A stretch of 22,945 bases of DNA, taken from positions 1 through 22,945 of the IMG/VR virus record IMGVR_UViG_3300032294_000497; one strand, written 5' to 3'. A model generated the notes under the pieces. It saw nothing but the letters and a program-made list of their open reading frames with translations. It was not told the DNA's origin and did not search any database. Below are positions 7,955 to 13,389 of the stretch, piece after piece (within the stretch, counting starts at the first letter, position 1; the number at the start of each line of letters is the position of its first letter). The stretch is from a virus. A program made the position numbers and the translations under genes.

Positions 7955-7962
7955 GATAAATA
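7955..7962 (+). promoter_or_regulatory. T4-like late promoter, GATAAATA, for GIY-YIG endonuclease
   Basis: GATAAATA on the plus strand, 21 nt before the endonuclease ATG. Predicted RNA start near 7968, with AAAGAG in the 16-nt leader. It diverges from the gp18 promoter. Confidence 0.65.
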
Positions 7963-7983
7963 TTAATACCTTTAAAGAGTTTT

Positions 7984-8928
7984 ATGAATTTACAAAGCGC
8001 AATTATCTACTGGATACACTTACCTGAGCATACTGACCCTTGCACTGAAGGTTACTTGGGCGTGTCAACAAATTTTGAGCTAAGAATGAAAAATCATATA
8101 ACTGATATTTATAAGAATAAACACAAAAATCCTCATTTGGTAAACGCGGTGAAAAAATATGGGTGGGACAATCTTGTAAAAGATATTATCATGTCGGGTG
8201 AAGAAGCATACTGTTACGACATTGAAGAACAAATGAGACCAAAAAAAGCGATAGGGTGGAATATTGCACCTGGTGGACATAGGGGTCCCGGATGGACAAA
8301 GGGAAGAAAGAAAAGACCAGAGTCAATTGAAAAGCAACAACAAACTATTGCACCTATAAATGAAGCAAAAAGAAAAGCGCGTTTATTAAAACGAGAACTA
8401 CGATTGAGGGAACGAGAACAAAAACGCCAAGCAAAGGCACAAGAAGTTGAACTAGCTAAACAAAAGAGAGAAGAAAAACGTCAAAATAATATAATTAAAA
8501 TGGCAAATAGGCTTAAAGAAAGGGCTAGGCGAATAGAAAAACAAAAACAAGAAGGTACTTATGGATTAGTTCCTAATTATTTTAAACGTCCGATGTGTGC
8601 TATTTGCAATAAAAACTGCCGCGCAATAAACTACATCCGCAATGGAGTAACACACTACCGAAGTACATGTGATGACTGCGGGAGAAAAAAGAAAAAACTT
8701 AAACCACGAAAGCCAAATTGGTTAAACGGTGGCTATAAGAAAAAAACCACATGTGATTTATGTGGTTTTCATGGCATTATTAGTTCTCAATTTACAGTAT
8801 ACCATATAGATGGTAACTTAGAAAACATACAATTAACTAATTTAAGAACTATATGCTTAAATTGCGTAGAAGTAGTAAAAAAGAAAGAAGTAAATTGGAA
8901 ACGTGGTGATTTAGAAATTGATTATTGA
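7984..8928 (+). CDS. GIY-YIG homing endonuclease with C-terminal zinc-finger/HNH-like domain
   Basis: 314 aa. Residues 7-100 form a GIY-YIG nuclease domain: IIYW (7-10), YLGVST (24-29), Arg34, His38, a candidate catalytic Glu at 81/82, and the usual end GWNIAPGG (91-98). Residues about 100-190 are a very charged Lys/Arg/Glu coiled-coil linker. Residues about 204-312 hold four cysteine pairs (C205/C208, C229/C232, C257/C260, C291/C294) and YHIDGNLENIQLTNL (273-287), an HNH-like zinc domain that I recall as a stand-alone protein in marine T4-like phages. It stands on the opposite strand to its neighbours with its own GATAAATA promoter (7955-7962) and a weak AAAGAG site. It overlaps the end of gene 1 by 18 bp. 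Confidence 0.85.
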   Translation: MNLQSAIIYWIHLPEHTDPCTEGYLGVSTNFELRMKNHITDIYKNKHKNPHLVNAVKKYGWDNLVKDIIMSGEEAYCYDIEEQMRPKKAIGWNIAPGGHRGPGWTKGRKKRPESIEKQQQTIAPINEAKRKARLLKRELRLREREQKRQAKAQEVELAKQKREEKRQNNIIKMANRLKERARRIEKQKQEGTYGLVPNYFKRPMCAICNKNCRAINYIRNGVTHYRSTCDDCGRKKKKLKPRKPNWLNGGYKKKTTCDLCGFHGIISSQFTVYHIDGNLENIQLTNLRTICLNCVEVVKKKEVNWKRGDLEIDY

Positions 8929-9516
8929 CTCTATTTGAGAGTGAAGGTCCGTTATAGATCCATCATTACTAATAATATGGTCATATTTTAATCCTACACT
9001 GCTGTACTCGCTTGCGTGTATGTTTTTATATTTCTTAGCAAATTCGAGTGTTCTGCCAGTTTCTAAATATTCCAAGACCCATTCTGGATTTGGGCCACGT
9101 AATACTCGTAGGGTTGTTCCGCCTATATTTTTTATAGCATTCAGTTCATTTTCGAATCTAGTATCTGATATAACAATGTTATCATTTGTGGTACGCAATT
9201 TATTTTCTAAACTCGCTACCCATATATCATCATGATATCCCTGTCTACAAACTTCGGTTCCCCATTCTTGCAATACAGTTCGGGGTGTTACTGTCATGCC
9301 TAATTTGTTGCTCCACCAACTATCTGGTGTTTCTCTCCACGCTCTACTTTCGTTGGTTTTGCCCTCCAACATAATTCTATCCCAACCAAATACAACAGAG
9401 ACTGCATCTTTTAATGCTCCTGCCCAACTTTCTCTACGAAAGCCATGTGTAATAACTAGATAATCGGCTATCGTGTCCTTTCCCGACCCTATTAAACCTG
9501 ATATTGATATGATCAT
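8911..9516 (-). CDS. 1: Deoxynucleoside monophosphate kinase (gp1-like)
   Basis: 201 aa. The T4 gp1 family phosphorylates dGMP, dTMP and hydroxymethyl-dCMP for phage DNA synthesis in the cytoplasm. The P-loop is visible at residues 7-15 (GLIGSGKDT). It is followed by the family patterns WAGALKDAVSVVFGWDR (about 31-47), LQEWGTEVCRQGYHDDIWV (about 83-101) and VISDTRFENELNAI (about 115-128), which carry the nucleotide-binding and acidic residues. It is slightly shorter than T4 gp1 (241 aa). A sigma-70-like promoter (9536-9564) and AGGAG (9524-9528) precede the start. The same AGGAG can be hidden in a hairpin when transcription comes from further upstream. Its 3' end overlaps the convergent GIY-YIG gene. 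Confidence 0.9.
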   Translation of the reverse strand: MIISISGLIGSGKDTIADYLVITHGFRRESWAGALKDAVSVVFGWDRIMLEGKTNESRAWRETPDSWWSNKLGMTVTPRTVLQEWGTEVCRQGYHDDIWVASLENKLRTTNDNIVISDTRFENELNAIKNIGGTTLRVLRGPNPEWVLEYLETGRTLEFAKKYKNIHASEYSSVGLKYDHIISNDGSITDLHSQIESIINF

Positions 9517-9520
9517 GTAA

Positions 9521-9553
9521 AAACTCCTATCCTGTAGTATAATACAGGAGTTT
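9521..9553 (-). promoter_or_regulatory. Hairpin that hides the ribosome binding site of gene 1
   Basis: On the minus strand AAACTCCT (9546-9553) can pair with AGGAGTTT (9521-9528), an 8-bp stem with a 17-nt loop. The second arm contains the AGGAG used by gene 1 and is followed by a short T-run. Transcripts coming from upstream would fold it. RNA starting at the local promoter would lack the first arm. An inner CCTGTA/TACAGG pairing could compete. Confidence 0.5.
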
Positions 9554-9564
9554 GAAAAAGTAAA
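9536..9564 (-). promoter_or_regulatory. Sigma-70-like promoter for dNMP kinase
   Basis: Minus strand: TTTACT (-35, 4 of 6 matches) at 9559-9564, 17-bp spacer, TATACT (-10, 5 of 6) at 9536-9541. RNA would start near 9529, just before AGGAG. This fits early expression of a nucleotide-metabolism gene. Confidence 0.45.
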
Positions 9565-9572
9565 GAGTCAAT

Positions 9573-10400
9573 TTAACCTTGAGCCGAACAATAATCCTCA
9601 TACAATTGTTCTTTGGTCTTGTGGCAATCAGCACCTTTGATTGAATTTTGTATTTTCGGAATTAATCTTAAATTAGTCCAATGACCAATAATTTCAGGTG
9701 GTACATTATTTTTGAATCCTTCAGCAATGCTATAGATATGATCTAAATGAAGGTCACGGCTTCTCTGTAATCTATCAGGGTTAATAATGTAAAAATGTTC
9801 ATACCAGCTACGATTAGTTACCAACTTAACTGCATTGTAATATTCAGTTGCAGCCGATCTATCTATTTCAGAATATCGGTTTAGTGAGGAGGTTGACAGT
9901 TTCTGTTGAATTGCCGGACATTTAGATGGGTTGTCAACTCCATATTTTTTTATCCAAGTCTTTCGTGCGGCCGCGAGACTTGCTACATAGTCTCTATTGC
10001 GTTCTTCCCATGGTTTATGTTTACCTTCATTAAACCCATTAGAAAATTTCTCGTTTGCTTTTTTAGATTTGTCGGGATCACGTTGACGCCAGTGATTTCC
10101 AGTCGTTGCCTTGCTTATTATTTCTCCAATGCCCTTATTTTTCGCCTTAATAGATGAGAATCGTAAATATTCTTTTTCTTTCCATCGCAGAGCTTCTTCA
10201 GTTATAGGACATATTTGGATAGTATAGTTTTCGTTAATAACATGCCAAATTCTCTGTTTTGGTTTAGCATCCTTCGGTAAGAAAGAGGTATTTTCTACAA
10301 TCCAACTCCATAAGTCAGGATGAGTTTTATAGAGGTACCGAGTAACCGATTTGTTATAACTAATGTCGTTTGTAATAAGGGATTCAAGTATGTTCTTCAT
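9573..10400 (-). CDS. HNH homing endonuclease
   Basis: 275 aa. The C-terminal part carries an HNH-type active site: LDHIYSIAEGF with Asp220-His221, TNL with Asn243, and IQNSIKG with Asn252, ending in a CHKTKEQLY helix. The middle has a DNA-binding-type segment (WIKKYGVDNPSKCPAIQQK, about 149-167) that is frequent in phage homing endonucleases. The N-terminal 90 residues are probably a further DNA-recognition part. It is a free-standing gene inserted between gp13 and gene 1. No Shine-Dalgarno is seen. GCTAAATA sits 5 nt before the ATG, so a leaderless late transcript is possible. All HNH residues appear intact. Confidence 0.8.
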   Translation of the reverse strand: MKNILESLITNDISYNKSVTRYLYKTHPDLWSWIVENTSFLPKDAKPKQRIWHVINENYTIQICPITEEALRWKEKEYLRFSSIKAKNKGIGEIISKATTGNHWRQRDPDKSKKANEKFSNGFNEGKHKPWEERNRDYVASLAAARKTWIKKYGVDNPSKCPAIQQKLSTSSLNRYSEIDRSAATEYYNAVKLVTNRSWYEHFYIINPDRLQRSRDLHLDHIYSIAEGFKNNVPPEIIGHWTNLRLIPKIQNSIKGADCHKTKEQLYEDYCSAQG

Positions 10401-10405
10401 ACTTG

Positions 10406-10413
10406 TATTTAGC
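10406..10413 (-). promoter_or_regulatory. Possible late promoter, GCTAAATA, at the HNH gene
   Basis: GCTAAATA on the minus strand ends 5 nt before the ATG, so T4 spacing puts the RNA start exactly on the A of the ATG. It differs from GATAAATA by two bases, so it is weak evidence alone. Confidence 0.3.
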
Positions 10414-10437
10414 CCTCATCCGCTAATCCAAGTTAAT

Positions 10438-11235
10438 TTAGCCTTGGATCCAGGTCAGGGGGGCGGAAAAGTCCACATAACGCTTTAGGTCTTCTAACAA
10501 TTGTTCCTGCAATGCTTTGCTTTCGGCTTTCATTGCAGTGCCATTTAATGTAGTTCCGCCGCCGGGTCCCGCAATAGTACCGAATTTTTCTCTGGCTTCC
10601 CCTATGATACCTTTGAGGATTGCTAATGTGTAGTCACCTATCCAAACTCCGGCGCCAGGATCTTGTAATAACTCTGCGACTGGTCGTTGAACATCAGCCC
10701 ATATAAGTATTCTTTCACCTGTTCCTTTAAAGTCACGAACTACGCGTAGGGCTTTGGTCACTGGATTAAAAGTGTAATTTACATACCCACCAAACATTCT
10801 TGCTGCTAATTCGACGTACCCAGCATAGAAATCATAGGTAGCCATACCACCCGTGTAGTTATAGTTCAATAAATAGGTGTTTAGTATGGCACTACTGAAT
10901 GGATCAAAACTTGTTGAACTAGGACCAGTTTCTAGGCCAACTGTACGCCTGTATAAACATCTTACATTAATAAACTCATCGGGTAATGTATATGTATCGA
11001 CATTTTTTACCACTGTCATTAGAGTGTATGACTCTATGTTGGCATTTTGCGCACGTTGTCGATATATTTTTATCGCATAATTAAACGCAGCCTCATAATG
11101 TTGTGGATCTAATTCTAGATCCACAATGTCTCCGCCTAATCGCAATCTTATATTGTTATATAATGCTTCTTTTAATTGGTCTAGGTTAAGACCTGATGGG
11201 GTGTTTAATGGGCTTGCTACTGGTCCTATTGTCAT
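10438..11235 (-). CDS. 13: Neck protein (gp13-like)
   Basis: 265 aa (T4 gp13 is 309 aa). gp13 and gp14 close the filled head and form the neck that receives the tail. The N-terminal helix pair (LRLGGDIVDLELDPQHYEAAFNYAIKIY, about 30-57) and the C-terminal pattern (YTLAILKGIIGEAREKFGTIAGPGGGTTLNG with a following long helix and final W-I-x-G) match the gp13 layout. I chose ATG 11235 rather than GTG 11244, because AGGTGA (11241-11246) lies 5 nt before this ATG. The leader contains a 13-bp hairpin that hides this site, with a late promoter inside it. The gene lies 43 nt after MazG, at the end of an operon with an early-type promoter. Confidence 0.85.
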   Translation of the reverse strand: MTIGPVASPLNTPSGLNLDQLKEALYNNIRLRLGGDIVDLELDPQHYEAAFNYAIKIYRQRAQNANIESYTLMTVVKNVDTYTLPDEFINVRCLYRRTVGLETGPSSTSFDPFSSAILNTYLLNYNYTGGMATYDFYAGYVELAARMFGGYVNYTFNPVTKALRVVRDFKGTGERILIWADVQRPVAELLQDPGAGVWIGDYTLAILKGIIGEAREKFGTIAGPGGGTTLNGTAMKAESKALQEQLLEDLKRYVDFSAPLTWIQG

Positions 11236-11237
11236 AA

Positions 11238-11273
11238 GTATCACCTGATAATAATGTATTTATCAAGTGATAC
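11238..11273 (-). promoter_or_regulatory. 13-bp hairpin hiding the gp13 ribosome binding site
   Basis: Minus strand GTATCACTTGATA (11261-11273) pairs with TATCAGGTGATAC (11238-11250): 13 bp with one G-U pair and a 10-nt loop. The second arm contains AGGTGA, the gp13 ribosome binding site. Read-through RNA from the early operon would fold it. The late promoter lies at the end of the first arm, so late RNA would start in the loop, lack that arm and leave the site open. Confidence 0.7.
11257..11264 (-). promoter_or_regulatory. T4-like late promoter, GATAAATA, for gp13
   Basis: GATAAATA on the minus strand, 21 nt before the gp13 ATG. Predicted RNA start near 11251, the last loop base of the hairpin. 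It explains how gp13 can be late although it follows an early operon. Confidence 0.7.
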
Positions 11274-11278
11274 AGTGA

Positions 11279-11719
11279 TTACAAATCTCCGTCTTTGCGG
11301 TTCTCAGAATAAAATGCGTCAAAATGACCGCCCGGGTACCTAGACTCAAGTTTTTTGATATTTTCTTGAATCACATCATTGGGGTCTACATTAAGGGCCC
11401 TACAAGCATTAATCCAGTACCACATTACATCTCCTAACTCCCTAACCATATGGAAGACATTCTCATCATCCAATGGCTTACCTTGGAAGATGATCTTTTT
11501 GGGCACTTCGATGAATTCACCCGCTTCTGCTGCCAAACCAAAACATGCAGTCATGAGCAAAGGTACATTGATATCAGGGCCATGTGTGCATACAGTGGCA
11601 TCAAAGTTCCCGTCTAGTTCATCTAGCCGATTTATAAATGTAGTCAAGTCATTACTTGCTTTGCTGGTTACAGCCTGTACAAATTCTTGGTATTTGTTTA
11701 GATCAATTTGCTTTGTCAT
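11279..11719 (-). CDS. mazG: MazG-like nucleoside triphosphate pyrophosphohydrolase
   Basis: 146 aa. MazG enzymes hydrolyse (d)NTPs to monophosphates and pyrophosphate, and phage forms are thought to adjust nucleotide pools in the infected cell. The metal-binding signature is visible as AAEAGEFIE (Glu65, Glu68, Glu71) and ELGDVMWY (Glu94, Asp97), followed by the family ending ENIKKLESRYPG (119-130). It starts inside the end of the PTH2-like gene (17-nt overlap) with GGAA 5-6 nt upstream, so it is translationally coupled. It belongs to the 424-aa/PTH2/MazG early operon. The N-terminal 45 residues add a helical segment before the core. Confidence 0.9.
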   Translation of the reverse strand: MTKQIDLNKYQEFVQAVTSKASNDLTTFINRLDELDGNFDATVCTHGPDINVPLLMTACFGLAAEAGEFIEVPKKIIFQGKPLDDENVFHMVRELGDVMWYWINACRALNVDPNDVIQENIKKLESRYPGGHFDAFYSENRKDGDL

Positions 11720-12047
11720 TAATTTCCTTAGTTATTGGTTTCCAAAGTTTTGCAAATTTCAAAACATTTGGAACTTTGTCATTCTCACAGGGAACTGGAA
11801 TAGCGCATGACTTTTCCCCGTTCAATGTGTTATTTTCGTGCCCCAAATATGTATTGGGTAATTCAGAAATTTTCTGAAATTCTTTTCTGTTGACTCTAAC
11901 TACGCATTTTTTGAATGAGTTAGATAGCCACATACAATATGTGGCATCATCTACGAATTTAAGATGAGCACCCAATACTGCATGTGCTACTAATGTAGGA
12001 GTCATGTAGTCTGGAAATTCATCCAGTACTGCTATGTACAATTTCAT
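11703..12047 (-). CDS. Possible peptidyl-tRNA hydrolase 2-like protein
   Basis: 114 aa, starting at ATG 12047 (the upstream GTG at 12050 lies inside the stop context and is less likely). The pattern KLYIAVLDEF...TLVAHAVLGAH, then KKCVVRVNRKEFQKI, then a final SCAIPVPCENDKVPNVLKFAKLW resembles the Pth2 fold. In that fold a first strand leads into an Ala-His helix, a VVKV strand follows, and the chain ends in a strand-turn-helix with 'TVLAIGP'. The usual catalytic Asp is not clearly placed, so activity is doubtful. The start overlaps the upstream stop (TGATG) and the end overlaps MazG. The name is a fold-level suggestion only. Confidence 0.5.
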   Translation of the reverse strand: MKLYIAVLDEFPDYMTPTLVAHAVLGAHLKFVDDATYCMWLSNSFKKCVVRVNRKEFQKISELPNTYLGHENNTLNGEKSCAIPVPCENDKVPNVLKFAKLWKPITKEINDKAN

Positions 12048-13321
12048 CACCAGGCCTTTAGAATCAGCATACTCTCATTGAACCTACCATTAGGTGCAAC
12101 TGATACTGCCTTAATGTCCTTGAAGTATTTACGTGCAGCAGGCTTGCTACCCATAATTTCCTTCAACTGTTCATTTGGCCTGCGCAATGTCTTGATTTCG
12201 CTAGTAGACTTATCAAAGCCCAACAGTGTGTTGCCCTTTACAGTAAAGGTCTTGCTGTATTCATCGGCGATATAGTGGTGTAGTTTGCGCTTGGCAGTGT
12301 CAAACACCCAAGCTTCGCTTGCACCATGCAGTTTCACAGGGTGAAGTCCGACCAAGTCTAATTTGAGCGCATCATCCTTAAAAGCCTTGAGGTACTTAAG
12401 TTTTGATACCTGCTTTTCGACTGGAACTGCCTTACGTGCGCGTGGCGCCTTTGCAGTCTTCTTGATACTGACGTAACTGTTAAAGTCGCTCAAAAATTGA
12501 TCAATAAACTTGAGCAGGTTCTTGAGTTGGGTCTTGTTGTAATGACTATACGCCTCAGACAATTGCTTGTCCTTACCACGAATCACTTCATCAATTTCGT
12601 TACGCTTTTTCTTCCACGTATCAGTTAGAATACTGATATGCTGTGGTAGAACATTCTTTTTTGCCAACTCGTCAATTGGTTTGAAATTGAAGTTAGCCTT
12701 AGCGCCAGAAAGAATGTAATCATCCAGCATACCTTCAATTTCGCCCGCAGCCTCACGTGTACGGTCTCGCATGATTTCCTGCACGTTGGGGCGATTAGAT
12801 TCTTTTACTACTACTTCCTTCTTGCCACCAGTAACACTTACTTTGGTATCAGGGGTAATCACTGATTGAATCAGTTTAGCGACCTCACCGTCGATTCTTT
12901 CCTTTTCAGATTCTGTCAATACAAGTCCACGAAGGCTCATTCTGGCTAGCCAGGCAATGCTGGTCATAAACTGGTTGTCATCTGCCTTTCTGACCTGTTT
13001 GGATTTGTCAGCAGAACCAGTAAGTTCTAGATATTGACATAGCAATTCTTTTGCGTCTTTGCGCCCATAGAACTTGCTGTACCAGTTAAAACTGGACATT
13101 AGTGCAACTTTGCGGCTTTCGGGTTGCGAACTAAAAACTGGCTCAGAACCCATATATTGAAGATCAGGATCTTTGGGAGAAAGAGCCTTAACTATTGAAG
13201 GGTCAATGTTCTTATTCTTGACAGTTCTGGTCACTGTATTTTCTGGTACCTTAGGCCTCACAACCGTTTTTACCTTAGTTTTGGATACTGCCTTCTTTGC
13301 GATAATCTTTTTGGTAGCCAT
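12047..13321 (-). CDS. Conserved T4-like phage protein of unknown function, 424 aa
   Basis: I chose ATG 13321 over an ORF start 39 nt upstream, because AGGAG lies 7 nt before it and the protein then opens MATKKIIAKKAVSKTK. Residues 1-40 are Lys/Ala/Val-rich and histone-tail-like, probably disordered and nucleic-acid binding. Residues about 65-160 are helical (SSFNWYSKFYGRKDAKELLCQYLE is distinctive). The middle is helical with a charged stretch (about 190-290), and the C-terminus has a small strand-rich domain. No catalytic motif is seen. It is the first gene of the operon driven by the perfect sigma-70 promoter at 13349-13377, so early expression is likely. Confidence 0.7.
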   Translation of the reverse strand: MATKKIIAKKAVSKTKVKTVVRPKVPENTVTRTVKNKNIDPSIVKALSPKDPDLQYMGSEPVFSSQPESRKVALMSSFNWYSKFYGRKDAKELLCQYLELTGSADKSKQVRKADDNQFMTSIAWLARMSLRGLVLTESEKERIDGEVAKLIQSVITPDTKVSVTGGKKEVVVKESNRPNVQEIMRDRTREAAGEIEGMLDDYILSGAKANFNFKPIDELAKKNVLPQHISILTDTWKKKRNEIDEVIRGKDKQLSEAYSHYNKTQLKNLLKFIDQFLSDFNSYVSIKKTAKAPRARKAVPVEKQVSKLKYLKAFKDDALKLDLVGLHPVKLHGASEAWVFDTAKRKLHHYIADEYSKTFTVKGNTLLGFDKSTSEIKTLRRPNEQLKEIMGSKPAARKYFKDIKAVSVAPNGRFNESMLILKAW

Positions 13322-13348
13322 ATATGCTCCTATTTCAGTATAGATTGT

Positions 13349-13377
13349 ATTATATATCACTTACCATTTAATGTCAA
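13349..13377 (-). promoter_or_regulatory. Perfect sigma-70 promoter for the 424-aa/PTH2/MazG operon
   Basis: Minus strand TTGACA (13372-13377), exactly 17 bp, then TATAAT (13349-13354). Both boxes match the consensus completely. RNA would start near 13342, giving a 20-nt leader with AGGAG before ATG 13321. This indicates transcription by unmodified host polymerase, hence early expression. Confidence 0.85.
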
Positions 13378-13385
13378 GATAAATA
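13378..13385 (+). promoter_or_regulatory. T4-like late promoter, GATAAATA, for gp14
   Basis: GATAAATA on the plus strand directly abuts the -35 box of the divergent early promoter and ends only 4 nt before the gp14 ATG. T4 spacing would start RNA at 13391, so the gp14 mRNA would be leaderless or start one base earlier than usual. Confidence 0.6.
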
Positions 13386-13389
13386 CATT

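Noticed and set aside
9499-9543. Plus-strand promoter TTGATA/TATAAT before the dNMP kinase region
   Set aside because: The spacing is 28 bp, far too long, and no plus-strand gene follows.
11379-11810. 143-codon open frame on the plus strand opposite MazG and the PTH2-like gene
   Set aside because: It runs antisense to two well-supported overlapping genes, has no ribosome binding site and no recognisable protein pattern.
13322-13360. Longer start for the 424-aa gene at 13360
   Set aside because: It would lie upstream of the predicted RNA start near 13342 and inside the promoter, and the ATG at 13321 has AGGAG.
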